Part shown: in pieces, positions 41,544 to 51,968 of the stretch
Layout of the letters: each line of letters begins with the position of its first letter
Position numbering within the stretch: position 1 is the first letter of the stretch
Assembly: GCF_014489495.1 (NCBI RefSeq)
Contig: NZ_CP060780.1
Coordinates: forward strand, 2,181,001-2,245,000
Origin: Sphingomonas daechungensis
Lineage (GTDB): Bacteria; Pseudomonadota; Alphaproteobacteria; Sphingomonadales; Sphingomonadaceae
Direction: 5' to 3'
Length of the DNA: 64,000 nt
Made by a program: the position numbers and the translations under genes
The notes under the pieces: model-generated
Databases searched by the model: none
What the model saw: the letters and a program-made list of their open reading frames with translations, nothing else
Told to the model about the DNA's origin: nothing

Positions 41544-42445
41544 TACGCTGTAACCTTTAGAGACTTGAGAAGACGCTCGACGACCTCGTCGGTGGACTGC
41601 CGCCAATCGGGCAGTCGTACACCATGCAGCCGCGCAAGCTTGGAGCTGTCCAATCGCGAGTTCGCGGGGCGCTTGGCCGGGGTCGGATAATCACGAGTTT
41701 CGATCCTCCGTACGACAGCGGTCGGCCCGCCCCGTGAACCCGACGATTGGAAGATCGCATCCGCGAAATCGGCCCAGCTTCCTTCGCCGGACGCGGTCAT
41801 GTGAAACACGCCTCTCAGCTCCGGGTCATTCGATGCTTGGAGGTTTTCCAGGACAGAAACGATTGCCTCCGCGATGTCGAGCGCGCTGGTTGGATTTCCG
41901 CGCTGATCGGCGACCACTCCAACCTCGTCGCGATCGCCTGCCAGGCGCAGCATCGTCTTCACGAAATTGGCACTGAACGGGCTGTAAACCCACGCGGTTC
42001 GCAGGATCGCCGAATTGTCATGCGTCGCGAGGACTGCCTCCTCGCCGGCGCGTTTCGACGCGCCATAGACGCTGGCCGGGCCCGTAGGATCCTGCTCGAC
42101 GTACGGCTCATTCTTGGAGCCGTCGAAGACATAATCCGTGGAAATCTGGACCAGAGGGACACTGAGGTCCCGCGCCGCCATAGCAATCGCGCGAGGGCCC
42201 TCGGCATTGATCGCGAAGGCGAGATCTCTCTCACTCTCGGCCTTATCGACCGCCGTGTAGGCGGCGGCGGAGACGATGGCATCCGGCCGGGACGCCCTGA
42301 CCGCCGCCACGATCGAGTTCGGATCACTGGACAAGTCCAGTTGGGGCTGACCAAGCGCCACGATCTCGTGTCCCGCCTTTGGCCCGAATTCCAGCAAGGA
42401 CTCGAGGACCTGGCCCTCAGGCCCGCCAGTTACTACGATGCGCAC
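41543..42445 (-). CDS. rmlD: dTDP-4-dehydrorhamnose reductase
   Basis: NADPH-dependent SDR that completes dTDP-L-rhamnose. The N-terminal motif is [14 protein letters not shown], a slightly altered GxxGQxG loop; [14 protein letters not shown] and the catalytic YGASKRAGE (Tyr-x3-Lys) are clear. Intact at 300 residues. A ribosome-like GAGGGG lies upstream of the ATG at 42445. Its last bases overlap the rmlA start. Confidence 0.93.
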   Translation of the reverse strand: MRIVVTGGPEGQVLESLLEFGPKAGHEIVALGQPQLDLSSDPNSIVAAVRASRPDAIVSAAAYTAVDKAESERDLAFAINAEGPRAIAMAARDLSVPLVQISTDYVFDGSKNEPYVEQDPTGPASVYGASKRAGEEAVLATHDNSAILRTAWVYSPFSANFVKTMLRLAGDRDEVGVVADQRGNPTSALDIAEAIVSVLENLQASNDPELRGVFHMTASGEGSWADFADAIFQSSGSRGGPTAVVRRIETRDYPTPAKRPANSRLDSSKLARLHGVRLPDWRQSTDEVVERLLKSLKVTA

Positions 42446-42455
42446 GACTTGCCCC

Positions 42456-43513
42456 TCAGGCTCTCGCAGCCTTCAGCAGGCCGAGCCGCTGACCCGCATA
42501 GCGTTCCCGAAGCGGCTGCCACCACCATTCGTTGTCGAGATACCAAGCCACGGTTTTCTCGATCCCGCTATCGAAATCCTCTTGAGCCCGCCAGCCGAGT
42601 TCGTCCTCCAGCTTGGTCGCGTCAATGGCGTAGCGCGCATCATGGCCGGGCCGATCCGTCACGAATTCGATCAATTCCTCACGTGGGCGGTTCGCCGGGC
42701 GAGCCGATCGAGGACTTCGCAAATCCGCCGGACCACTTCGATGTTCCGACGCTCGTTGCGACCGCCGACGTTGTAGGTCTCGCCGATCCGCCCTCGTTCC
42801 GCGATCGTATCGAGCGCCCGTGCGTGGTCCTCGACGTAGAGCCAGTCACGGACATTATTGCCCTTCCCGTAAACCGGCAGGCGCTCACCCGCGAGCGCAT
42901 TGAGGATCGTCAGTGGAATGAGCTTCTCTGGAAAGTGAAAGGGCCCGTAATTGTTCGAGCAATTCGATACTACGATCGGCAAGCCGTAGGTCCGCTGCCA
43001 CGCCTTCGCGAGATGATCAGAGGACGCCTTGGACGCCGAATAGGGAGAGCTGGGGTCGTAGGGCGTGTCTTCCCTGAACAGCCCGTCCTCGCCAAGCGAA
43101 CCGTAAACTTCGTCAGTGGATACATGAAGAAAGCGGAAGGCATCTTTTTCCGCGTCCGGAAGCTTCGACCAATAGCCGCGCGCCACCTCCAGCAAGGTGA
43201 AGGTTCCGATGACATTCGTTTCGATGAAATCCGCAGCGCCGGTAATCGAGCGGTCGACGTGGCTTTCGGCCGCAAGGTGCATGATGCGATTCGGGCGAAA
43301 ATCCTGGAACGCTTTCTCCATGGCGCCGCGATCGCAAATGTTCGCCTGCAGGAAGCGGTAGTTGGGCTTGTCCTCGACCGAATTCAGCGATGCTCGATTG
43401 CCGGCATAAGTCAGGGCATCGACGTTCAGGACGTCATAACCCCTCTCCAGGACCAGATGTCGAACAAGAGCGGAGCCGATAAAGCCCGCACCCCCGGTCA
43501 CGATTACGCGCAT
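42456..43513 (-). CDS. rmlB: dTDP-glucose 4,6-dehydratase (one frameshift)
   Basis: Extended SDR that forms dTDP-4-keto-6-deoxyglucose with tightly bound NAD+. It has [26 protein letters not shown], the acid-base pair in STDEVYG and [10 protein letters not shown], and [14 protein letters not shown]. The frame breaks near 42688, so the last 77 residues (with [21 protein letters not shown]) are out of frame in the raw sequence. Repaired length is about 353. The ATG at 43513 overlaps the rmlC stop (TGATG); a GTG one codon earlier is possible. Confidence 0.93.
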
Positions 43514-44079
43514 CACTTGCCTTCCATCGAAAAGTACTCCGGCAGATCCGCCAGGCGTGGCTGCGTTTGGTCCTTCGCCGACAATGTCGACGGGTCAACC
43601 AGATCGGGCCACTCAACGGCGATCTCGGGATCGTCCCACGCCACGCCCTTATCGTTCTCGGGGCTGTAATAATTGGTTACGCGATACCCGATCACAGAAT
43701 TCGGCTGGAGCGTGCAGAAGGCATGCCCGAAGCCAACGGGGATCCAGAGCTGGTTGTTCTCCTCTGGCGTGAGGGTCGTCGAGACCCAGCGTCCGTAAGT
43801 CGGAGAGTCACCTCGCAGGTCGACGGCGACATCGAGAACCGACCCGGCGAGGCAGCGGACGAGCTTTCCCTGAGCCATCGGATGTGACTGGAAATGGATG
43901 CCTCGAAGGGTGCCTCGCCGCACGCTCAGGGATTGGTTGTCCTGGACGAATTCGACGGGACCGACACATTCGACAAAGGACCCCAACCGGAAGATTTCCG
44001 AAAAGTAGCCCCGGTCGTCTTCGATCTTGCGCGGGACGACTTCCAGTGGTCCCTCGATGTCGAAGGTACGAAATTCCAT
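43513..44079 (-). CDS. rmlC: dTDP-4-dehydrorhamnose 3,5-epimerase
   Basis: Cupin enzyme converting the 4-keto-6-deoxyglucose intermediate to dTDP-4-keto-rhamnose. It shows [31 protein letters not shown] with the catalytic histidine, and GFGHAFCTL. The start at ATG 44079 is supported by AAGGACAG just upstream; a longer frame gives no extra similarity. Intact, 188 residues. First gene of the rml operon; the upstream glycosyltransferase ends 108 bp away. Confidence 0.95.
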   Translation of the reverse strand: MEFRTFDIEGPLEVVPRKIEDDRGYFSEIFRLGSFVECVGPVEFVQDNQSLSVRRGTLRGIHFQSHPMAQGKLVRCLAGSVLDVAVDLRGDSPTYGRWVSTTLTPEENNQLWIPVGFGHAFCTLQPNSVIGYRVTNYYSPENDKGVAWDDPEIAVEWPDLVDPSTLSAKDQTQPRLADLPEYFSMEGK

Positions 44080-44187
44080 CAACTGTCCTTGAATGATCTC
44101 AATTGGATCCGAGCGAGCCCGGAATAGCGTTCCAATCTCTCGTTTCAACCATTGTTCTGAACATTCTAGAGAGATTGCCGACCGGCC

Positions 44188-45356
44188 TCAAAAGCCTGCA
44201 AGCCAGCCGTCCACGATTGCAAAGTGGCTTTCCCAGGATGGCGATCGGTAATCCGCTAGCCGACGTAACTGGCGCTCGCGTTCGGGGCCGCCTTCCGCGA
44301 ATGACGAAATGGTCAATTCCCATGCGACCTCGTCACCCGGCGGAAGGTAAGTTGGGATATCGTTGACGACTTCGCGATATACTGGAAGTTCCGAGGCGAT
44401 GGTCGGTGTGCCGTAGTTCAGCGCCTCAACAATCGGTAGCCCGAAGCCCTCAGCGACCGACGGCATCAAAAGGGCGCAGGCCCCTGCGATCCATGCCGCA
44501 AGCTCCTCATCGCCGCAGTCCTCGAAGTGCAGGACCTTGGCCTTGAGATCCCCAAGATTCCCAAGGATCGCAATAGCTTCGTCAGCCTCCCATCCGGGTT
44601 GACCAACGATGACGAGGATGGGCGCCTCTTGGCCCATCGTCCTCACGAGTCGCTGCCAGACGCGAAGGAGCTTAAGATGATCCTTGCGTGCCTCGATCGT
44701 TCCGACCGTAACGAAGTAGGGTCGGTCGAGCACCTTGCCTGCCACCGGCCGACCGGAGCCATATCCGCAAATCCAGGCAACGACATTCGCGGGCATCGGA
44801 ATCGATCGAAGCGCGGCGAATTCCGCAAGTTCGTCGATGGTAATTTGCGAATTGCCGATAATTCCGGTCGCGCTTTCGAGGGCGTTGATCATCCGCTCAC
44901 GATGCTTCTCCCCCTCTCCGGGTCTGCAGAGTTCCGGATGCGCAATCGGGATGAGGTCGTGGATAAAGTAGAATGCGCGAATGTCGTTGCGCTTTAGCCA
45001 GCCCGCAATCGCTCGGTCATTCAGTCCGGTATGGCCGACATTAAGATATCGCAGACCCCGTTTCGGAGGGGGCGCTGACCAACGAGCATGGCTGCAGCGA
45101 GCGTACGAAAGAGTGCTCCTTTCCCGACCGATCGCCCGGAAAGAAGAAGTTCAAACAACCTTCTTGACCAGATGGCAGACAGTACACGGTGTCGACCCTT
45201 CCACTGAAGAACGGCGAGTGATCGGCCCTTGAAATGATCAACGTAGGCCAGACAGACACGGTCGATTCCGGTCGGATGCCTCCCTCGCCAAGTGCGCCAA
45301 ACCATCCGGGTGACATCGAGCAGTATCGGAGCCTGCTCGACAGGGCGCTTTCTCAA
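44188..45356 (-). CDS. Glycosyltransferase family 4 (one frameshift)
   Basis: A GT-B retaining glycosyltransferase of about 390 residues. The donor-site motif EGFGLPIVEAL (E-x7-E) is clear near the C-terminus, and YFVTVGTIEARKDHLKLLRVW is the usual entry to the second Rossmann domain. An N-terminal HPTGIDRVCLAYV also fits this group. The frame breaks near 45069; repair gives LRYLNVGHTGLNDRAI. The start TTG overlaps the export lipoprotein stop (TTGA). It most likely adds rhamnose or another sugar to the capsule. Confidence 0.82.
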
Positions 45357-46566
45357 GGGATAGCCTGGCCAAGACCCAACGCGGTGAATGCCAGCGACGA
45401 GACAATGCTCACGAATCTCTGAAAGTCACTGAGTGGAGCAGTGCTGACGTAAAGAACATCCTTATTCCTGATCGGGAATGTTTGAGCGACGAAGAAGCTC
45501 TTGGGATCACTGAGATTAACGCGGTAAATCACGGGAATGAGCCCGTCGGGAGTCCGTCGCGCCGTTGCGGCAACACCGGGATCTAGCGCGGCAGGATCTT
45601 CCAGTCTGAAGATGAATACACCGCGGATGTCGGCGCGGTCATCCCTAAGGCCGCCGGCCCTCCCGAGCGCCTGAGAAAGCGTGATGCCCGTCGCTTCAAA
45701 CTCAACTTCGGAGCTTTTTCCTGTCGCGCCCAAGGAAGTAAAACTGAAGGGCTGGTAAAGCGCTGTAACCACGTCGTCAGACTGCAGCCGCACATTTTGC
45801 GCAGGGTCGTGAATGATCGTCTCGAGAGGAAGCGAGACGACCCGATCGCCGCGCGTGATTCGAATGGTCATCTTGCCAACCGGCTGCTTCACGCCACCCG
45901 CACTGGCTACAATATCGAGGAGACGTTCGCCTCGCGGAGTCAGCGGCACCCGAGCATTTTTCGCTACTTCGCCAACGACGGTTACGTTTGCGCTAGCGTT
46001 AGTCACCAGGCGGACCGCGACCTGAGGGTCGTGAGCCTTCCGCGCAAGGCGGTTTTCGATTTCACGCTCGATGTCGTGCGGAGTCCGCCCGGAAGCTCTG
46101 ATTGCGCCAGCAAACGGAAAATGGATCATCCCGTCTCGGTCGACCATCATCTCTGGCATCGGTGTCCGCTGGCCAACACCTGTTGCTGCGGCCAACACTG
46201 AAGAACTGCTTTCCGAACCGAAATTCGCGCTGCTTCCGAATAGCACTGCCGGGGAGCTTCCCACACCGTGACCTCGAGGACGTCGCCGGGGCCGACGATC
46301 GTTCCCGCCGGTGGCACATCCCCGAGGGCTTCGGAAAAGAGCGTGGACCTCGAACTTGCTAAAACCTGACGAGCGACATTGTCCGTTACGTCGACGACCT
46401 TGATATCGGCAGCGCCAACCTGGTCGCCGTTCGCGCCCTTGATCGAACTGGCGCTCGGCCCTGCAGAGCCTAGCGACGTGCAGGCGCCCAAGGCCAAAAG
46501 CAACGCACTGGCAACAACGAACCCTGAACGACCGCCAGCAATGCCGCGCGGATGGAGATACTCCAT
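45353..46566 (-). CDS. Polysaccharide export outer membrane lipoprotein, KpsD/Wza (OMA) family (one frameshift)
   Basis: Forms the outer-membrane channel for capsule export. The start at ATG 46566 gives a lipoprotein signal (ALLLALGACTS). The Wza-type poly-export domain contains VGPGDVLEVTVWEAP, DRDGMIHFPFAGAIRASG, and SLBB-like segments follow (NVTVVGEVAKNARVPLTPRG, LLDIVASAGGV). A C-terminal hydrophobic helix (FVSIVSSLAFTALGLG) could cross the outer membrane. The frame breaks near 46254 (missing C). About 404 residues. It is divergent from kpsE, with about 200 bp of promoter region between. Confidence 0.86.
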
Positions 46567-46764
46567 CAACCCTCCAAAATGCAGAATGTGGCGCTCTCTA
46601 AAAGGGTTAGCCGCATTGCTCAATGGTGAATGGCTCCGCAGTTTCCGCATTTGGTTATGTACAGTCCAAGACCCTGCCGCCTATAGAGACATGGCATTCA
46701 ACGGGTGTTAAGGGTGGCGTATCGAAAGGCTGCGCTACGCTCAAGAGAGCCAGAAGGCGCAGCG

Positions 46765-47946
46765 ATGTTTCAGGAATTTCAATCATTTGGACGTCAAGAT
46801 GAAGGTACCGGCGGAAGACGAGCTGGGCTGAAGCAAGTGCTAGCCTCGGCATCCAAGAAGCTTAGGATCAGCAATTGGCTCTTCTTCGCAACGGTTGTCA
46901 TTCCGACAATCGTTGCCGTCGTCTATTACGGTCTCGTGGCGTCGGACGTTTACGTGTCGGAATCGAAATTCGTCGTTCGAAGCCCGGACAAGCCGGCAGC
47001 GTCGGGAATCGGTGTGATCTTGAAGAGTGCCGGTTTCGCCAATGCAGGCGATGAGCTCTATGCTGCCCAGTCGTACGCAACATCGCGCGATGCGCTTCGC
47101 GCGATCAATCGGAACGGTGCGTTCAAGCTCGCTTATTCGCGTCCGCAGATTTCACTCGCGGATCGCTTCGACCCGCTCGGCTTCTCGGGCTCCTTCGAAG
47201 ATCTTTACAAGTATTTTCAGAAGAAGATCAGACTCCAGAACGATTCCGCAACCTCGATCAGCACTTTGACCGTTCGGGCCTATACGGCCGAGGACGCGCA
47301 CCGGTTCAATCAGGAATTGCTGGAGATGTCGGAAGCAACCGTCAACCGGCTCAACCAACGCGGACGCCAGGACCTCATCCGCTATGCCCAGACCGAGGTC
47401 GACAGCGCGAAAGCCAAAGCCCAGGCTGCCGCGGTTGCCCTGGCTGCTTATCGAAATCGTTCGGGTATCGTCGATCCTGAGAAGCAGGCGTCGGTCCAGA
47501 TGCAGATGGTCTCAAAACTTCAAGACAACCTAATCGCCGCCAAAACTGAACTAGCCCAGCTTCAGCAATATACACCGGACAACCCTCGAATCCCCGTGGT
47601 CGGCACGCAAATTGGCACGATCCAAGCTGAAATCGACAGGGAACTGGGAAAGGTTGCCGGCAATCGGCGATCGCTCGCCGCCACCACCGTGGAATTTCAG
47701 CGGCTAACCCTGGAAGATCAGTTCGCGGCCAAGCAACTTGCCGCCTCCCTCGGATCGCTTGAAGAAGCTCGAAACGAAGCTCAGCGGAAACAGGCCTATG
47801 TGGAACGAATCGTGCAGCCGAACCTGCCTGACGATCCCATTGAACCGCGCCGCTTGAGGGGCATCCTGACTACCCTCGTATTAGGTCTGGTTGCTTTCGG
47901 CATTCTTCGAATGCTTCTCGCTGGCGTCAAAGAGCATGCCCAGTAA
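46765..47946 (+). CDS. kpsE: Capsule polysaccharide export inner-membrane protein, KpsE/CtrB/BexC family
   Basis: A polysaccharide copolymerase-like protein that links the ABC transporter to the outer-membrane channel. It has an N-terminal membrane segment (about residues 36-56), a long periplasmic coiled-coil region (about 170-340, rich in Gln, Ala and Glu), and a C-terminal membrane segment (LTTLVLGLVAFGILRMLL). YVSESKFVVRSPDKP is the typical start of the periplasmic part. The start at ATG 46765 follows an AGAAGG; a longer frame starting at 46705 is less likely. Intact, 393 residues. The stop overlaps the kpsM start by 11 bases. Confidence 0.86.
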   Translation: MFQEFQSFGRQDEGTGGRRAGLKQVLASASKKLRISNWLFFATVVIPTIVAVVYYGLVASDVYVSESKFVVRSPDKPAASGIGVILKSAGFANAGDELYAAQSYATSRDALRAINRNGAFKLAYSRPQISLADRFDPLGFSGSFEDLYKYFQKKIRLQNDSATSISTLTVRAYTAEDAHRFNQELLEMSEATVNRLNQRGRQDLIRYAQTEVDSAKAKAQAAAVALAAYRNRSGIVDPEKQASVQMQMVSKLQDNLIAAKTELAQLQQYTPDNPRIPVVGTQIGTIQAEIDRELGKVAGNRRSLAATTVEFQRLTLEDQFAAKQLAASLGSLEEARNEAQRKQAYVERIVQPNLPDDPIEPRRLRGILTTLVLGLVAFGILRMLLAGVKEHAQ

Positions 47947-48751
47947 CAAGTCCAACGTATCTACCGGCGCCCTCCTAAGAGACAGCTCGTGGACGGTGAA
48001 CCGGCGCGTCGTTGGAGCCTTGCTCCTGCGCGAACTGCTAACGCGGTACGGACGGAACAACATCGGCTTCCTTTGGCTGTTCATAGAGCCGATGCTGTTC
48101 ACACTGGCGATCACGATCGTGTGGTCGGCGTTCCGTTCAGTCCACAGTTCGAGCATCCCGATCGTCGCCTTCGCTTTGACGGGCTATTCTTCGCTGTTGA
48201 TGTGGCGGAACATGCCGGGGCGGTGCGTCGGGGCGCTCAAATCGAACATGTCGTTGTTGTTTCACCGGCAGGTGACGGTCATCGACATCTACACCGCGCG
48301 TATCCTGCTTGAATTCATGGCGACGTCGACCAGTTTCGTCGTTCTCGGGATCGTATTCTATTCGATGGAATGGCTCCCGGCTCCCGAAGATCCACTCCAG
48401 GTGCTCGCGGGCTGGGTCCTGCTTGGCTGGTTTGGCGCCGGACTTGCCCTGACCATAGGAGGCCTTTCGGAGAAGTTCGATCTCGTGGCTAAGCTCTGGC
48501 CACCCATGTCCTATTTCCTGATGCCACTGTCGGGTGTCGCCTACATTGCCGACGCGCTTCCACAGAACGCGCGGGAAATTGCGCTGTACCTGCCAATGTT
48601 CAATGCTCTCGAGTACCTGCGGGAAGGCTGGTTCGGTTCCCTGATGACCGCCCATTACGATGTCGGCTACGTTGCGGCCGTGAATGCCGTCCTTACCTTT
48701 GCTGGTCTAAGTCTCGCCCGTCAGGCGCAACTCGACACGAGCGAAGAATGA
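47936..48751 (+). CDS. kpsM: Capsule ABC transporter permease, KpsM family
   Basis: ABC-2 type membrane component, 271 residues, with about six membrane segments. The cytoplasmic lead-in LLLRELLTRYGRNNIGFLW and the later YFLMPLSGVAYIADALP and YLPMFNALEYLREGWFG are KpsM-like stretches. The ATG at 47936 sits inside the kpsE 3' end; the ORF is open further upstream but without similarity. The stop overlaps kpsT (ATGA), so kpsE-kpsM-kpsT form one unit that exports the finished polysaccharide. Confidence 0.9.
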   Translation: MPSNKSNVSTGALLRDSSWTVNRRVVGALLLRELLTRYGRNNIGFLWLFIEPMLFTLAITIVWSAFRSVHSSSIPIVAFALTGYSSLLMWRNMPGRCVGALKSNMSLLFHRQVTVIDIYTARILLEFMATSTSFVVLGIVFYSMEWLPAPEDPLQVLAGWVLLGWFGAGLALTIGGLSEKFDLVAKLWPPMSYFLMPLSGVAYIADALPQNAREIALYLPMFNALEYLREGWFGSLMTAHYDVGYVAAVNAVLTFAGLSLARQAQLDTSEE

Positions 48752-49443
48752 TTAAGCTGACCAACGTTTCAAAGGACTATCCGACGAAGGCAGGCTGGCG
48801 TCGGGTCCTTTCCAACATCGACCTGACGATCAATCCGGGCGAAAGGGTCGGGATTCTCGGCAGGAACGGCGCTGGCAAGTCCACCCTGATCCGTCTGATC
48901 AGTGGCGCGGAGCCACCCACGCTGGGCACGATCGAGCGCAACATGTCTGTGTCGTGGCCGCTTGCTTTTACGGGCGGCTTCCATGGCACTCTAACCGGAG
49001 CGGACAACGTCCGGTTCGTATGTCGCATCTACGGCGTGGATTTCGAGCCTCGCTTCCAATTCGTGCGAGAATTCTCGGATCTCGGCATCTACCTCAACGA
49101 ACCGGTCGCGACCTACTCATCCGGTATGCGGGCTCGTCTGGCATTCGCCATCTCGATGACAATCGATTTCGATTGCTATCTCATCGATGAAGTCATGGCT
49201 GTCGGAGATGAGCGTTTCCGGGAACGGTGTCGTGTCGAACTGTTCGAGAAGCGCAAGGACAAGGCGATGCTGATTGTTTCGCACAGCCATCGCTATCTGA
49301 AAGGCAATTGCGATCGCTTCCTGCTCTTCCGCGACGGCACCGTCGAAGAGCATAAGGACTTTGAGGAAGTCTATTTCCGCTACAAGGCTTCGCTTGGCGA
49401 GGGCTTCGCGACGAAGGAGCAAATGGTTGCCGCGATGCAATAG
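48748..49443 (+). CDS. kpsT: Capsule ABC transporter ATP-binding protein, KpsT family
   Basis: The 231-residue ATPase has Walker A GRNGAGKSTL, the ABC signature YSSGMRARLAFAIS, Walker B CYLIDEVMAVGD and the switch histidine in VSHSHRYL. Its length and the absence of a C-terminal carbohydrate-binding domain fit KpsT rather than Wzt. The gene is intact and couples to kpsM by ATGA. It powers export across the inner membrane. Confidence 0.92.
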   Translation: MIKLTNVSKDYPTKAGWRRVLSNIDLTINPGERVGILGRNGAGKSTLIRLISGAEPPTLGTIERNMSVSWPLAFTGGFHGTLTGADNVRFVCRIYGVDFEPRFQFVREFSDLGIYLNEPVATYSSGMRARLAFAISMTIDFDCYLIDEVMAVGDERFRERCRVELFEKRKDKAMLIVSHSHRYLKGNCDRFLLFRDGTVEEHKDFEEVYFRYKASLGEGFATKEQMVAAMQ

Positions 49444-49466
49444 CTACGGGCAACCCGGTTAAGAAC

Positions 49467-50387
49467 ATGGCCGTCATCGAGCGTCACCCCGAAGTCGAAG
49501 ACTACATCGTCGAAATCACGCTGGACGAGGTGCGGTCTCGCGGAGGCATCGCTGACCTTTTTGAAGAGGGTCGTCTGGTGATACTCAAGGATTACCGGCT
49601 CGATTTCGATTTCGATGCACTTTCGCAACTTGAGACATCGACCGACGCCGTCAGCGATCTGGAGATGCGCAGGCGGCTGAAGAAGCTGGTCTCCACCAGT
49701 TTCTTCGAAGGCGAACCACCGCGGAAATCGTGGAAAAAGCTGACCTTCGCCGACTCCTTCCGTCAAGCCATTTTCGACTGCTTGTGCCGCGGAGAGCCAC
49801 GAACGTTCGATCGCGTCTCTGCCGCTTTGAAGTCGGCCCATGACCAAGCCCTACGCACATTCGAGACATGCTTCCCGTCGTATGAACCCTTCCGACTGAT
49901 TCCGAGCCTTCGCTTGACGCGGACCCTTTTCGAAAATCTACACTGGGACAATCACTCGATCGACGACGATTTTCATCAAGCCAGGATATTCGCGAACCTC
50001 GATAGTCGGCCCCGTATCTGGAACCTCAGCCACAGGTTTCCTGACTGGGTGCGCAAGTTCTATCTTGAGCACAATCTCGGCCGTTTTGCCGGCAAGGACC
50101 CCAACCTGCTGATCGATTATGTCACCGGAAAGGTCTTTGGCGGGACGCAGGCCACGTGGATGGACAATCAGCCACGCCACCGGATCGCTTTCGATCCCGG
50201 CGAGGTATGGCTCGGAGAGTCCCGGCTGCTTTCGCACCAAATCGTCTATGGCGAGCGAGCCATGGTCTACATGTGGTTCGTCAGGGCCGCATCGATGGCC
50301 GACCCCGAAAACCGCTTCAATGCATCGGTCGAACGCGTCCACCTGGAAATGCAGGGATCGCAAAGCCTCGCATCACGCGCCGGTTAA
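49467..50387 (+). CDS. Fe(II)/2-oxoglutarate oxygenase-like protein, resembles Kdo hydroxylase
   Basis: The 306-residue protein lies 23 bp after kpsT. An N-terminal LFEEGRLVILKDYRLDF, a central FPSYEPFRLIPSLRLTRT followed by HSIDDDFHQARIFANL and RPRIWNLS, and a distal histidine in LLSHQIVYGERAM match the order seen in Kdo hydroxylases (KdoO family), with HxD-like and distal His ligands for iron. KdoO hydroxylates Kdo at C3. In a locus with kdsA, kpsC and kpsS, a modification of the linker Kdo is plausible, but this is inference. It could instead act on another sugar. Intact. Confidence 0.55.
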   Translation: MAVIERHPEVEDYIVEITLDEVRSRGGIADLFEEGRLVILKDYRLDFDFDALSQLETSTDAVSDLEMRRRLKKLVSTSFFEGEPPRKSWKKLTFADSFRQAIFDCLCRGEPRTFDRVSAALKSAHDQALRTFETCFPSYEPFRLIPSLRLTRTLFENLHWDNHSIDDDFHQARIFANLDSRPRIWNLSHRFPDWVRKFYLEHNLGRFAGKDPNLLIDYVTGKVFGGTQATWMDNQPRHRIAFDPGEVWLGESRLLSHQIVYGERAMVYMWFVRAASMADPENRFNASVERVHLEMQGSQSLASRAG

Positions 50388-50389
50388 CC

Positions 50390-51058
50390 TCACTTGCGAG
50401 TGTCGGCTCCGGTCCGGAAGTGATCCTTCCACCAGACATTAGCTTTCTCGAACACGACAATACTGTCGTAGAATGAGATGCTTCCCGTCGTTCGGGTGAA
50501 CTCGGTGGATTCCAGTTCGCCTTTGGTGTGATCGGCGTTCAGTTCGTCGATCAGGCCTTTGCACTTGTTGATGAACGAGTCCTCGACGTGGAGCCCGCCG
50601 CCCCAGTGCGGCCAGTAGCTCGTGTGCATGTCTTCCACCATGTAAACGCCGTTCTTCGGGACCTTGGGGTAAAGGAACTCAAACATGTCCCAGGTCGGCT
50701 TCATGTGGTGGCTGGCGTCGTCCAGTACGACATCCGGCGCGCCGAATTCGTCGATGACCGAAGCGAGGAATACGGGGTCGGCCTGGTTGCCGATGCGCAC
50801 CTTTATCCCGGGCGCTTCGTGCGCCAGACAGTCACTGTTGATGTCGAGGCCGACGATGAGGGCATTCGGACCGAAATAGCGCTGCCACATCTGTAGGGAT
50901 CCGCCACCGTAGACCCCGACTTCCCAGAAAACGAGCGACCGATCGCGCCACGGCGAGAAATGGCGCTCATAAATGGGAAAATAGTGTGCCCATTTGTGAA
51001 TGACCTTGTCGTCATTGATTAGGAAATCTTGCCACAGGCTCACAGATTGATTCTCCAA
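50390..51058 (-). CDS. Class I SAM-dependent methyltransferase (CmcI/macrocin-type)
   Basis: A 222-residue methyltransferase. The SAM site reads VFWEVGVYGGGSLQMWQ followed by IVGLDINSD; the metal/acid segment DVVLDDASHHMKP and YMVEDMHTSYW resemble macrocin O-methyltransferase-like enzymes. The start is TTG at 51058; an alternative GTG lies five codons inside. It converges on the oxygenase gene with two bases between stops and is divergent from the next methyltransferase. It likely methylates a sugar hydroxyl of the polysaccharide. Confidence 0.75.
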   Translation of the reverse strand: MENQSVSLWQDFLINDDKVIHKWAHYFPIYERHFSPWRDRSLVFWEVGVYGGGSLQMWQRYFGPNALIVGLDINSDCLAHEAPGIKVRIGNQADPVFLASVIDEFGAPDVVLDDASHHMKPTWDMFEFLYPKVPKNGVYMVEDMHTSYWPHWGGGLHVEDSFINKCKGLIDELNADHTKGELESTEFTRTTGSISFYDSIVVFEKANVWWKDHFRTGADTRK

Positions 51059-51206
51059 GGGATTTTGGCGTTGGACCGGGCGATAGGAAACGCCGAGGCC
51101 CTCTTCAATAGAAGGTGGTAAATTGTCTGAACGATGACGATTTGAACCGTTGCAGTTCCACTATGATTGGCTAAGGGATTTGGAGCCTAAACCAAGGAGA
51201 TTGAAC

Positions 51207-51958
51207 GTGAATCTGGCGCCGGCCGAAGTTCCTGTTGAGCCCGCGAGCGACGTCTTTCCAAGCCTCACGCCGCACGACCCGATCTCACGTAACCGCATTG
51301 TTCAGGCGATCCTCGACCTGTTCGACGCCCCGATTACCTTGAGATTGGGGTGAACAAGGGCATGACCTTCAACGCGCTCAAGGCGGGAACGAAGGTTGCG
51401 GTCGATCCCAAATTCCTGTTCGACTTCGAAGCGGTCAGGCAGGAAGTTCCGGGAACCAGCTTTCACGAGACAACCAGCGACGACTACTTCGGCAATATCG
51501 CGTCGCGCGATACGGCCTTCGATGTCATCTACCTCGATGGGCTCCATACCGCTGAGCAGACAATCCGCGATCTCGTAAACGCAACTTCCTTCCTCAAGGA
51601 TTGCGGCGTCATCATCATCGATGATGTTTTCCCCTGCTCGTATGTCGCTTCGCTTCCCAACCGCCGTGAAACCAGACTCATCCGCCAGGCTTCGGGCGAT
51701 ACCACCGGCGCCTGGATGGGAGACGTCTATCGACTAGTCTTCTTCGTAGAGACCTTCTGTCAGCAGTTCAGTTATTGCACGGTCAACAACAATCACGGGC
51801 AGCTCGTGATGTGGAGAGAGCCACGCAGGAGCGTTCCGGATCGCACCCTCACGCAGGTCGGAGAGAAGGCATACAAGGATATCTTTCTTGAGAAGGACAG
51901 CTTCCAATGCGCCCCGCTGAGCCAGATCCTGAAAAGGATCGAGGCGGCACGCCGCTGA
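51207..51958 (+). CDS. SAM-dependent methyltransferase (one frameshift)
   Basis: After repair of a missing C near 51335, the SAM motif reads YLEIGVNKGMTFNAL, followed by VAVDPKF and, later, FDVIYLDGLHTAEQTIRDL and GVIIIDDVFP, the class I methyltransferase pattern. The start is taken at GTG 51207 because AAGGAGA (51194-51200) lies seven bases upstream; a TTG at 51150 is an alternative. About 250 residues. The only plus-strand gene after 50387, standing alone among minus-strand genes. Probably modifies a sugar of the surface polysaccharide. Confidence 0.75.
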
Positions 51959-51968
51959 TCTGACGGCA

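Noticed and set aside
41747-43669. A 640-codon open frame opposite rmlD and rmlB
   Set aside because: It mirrors two well-recognised rhamnose genes; no protein-like motif is visible.
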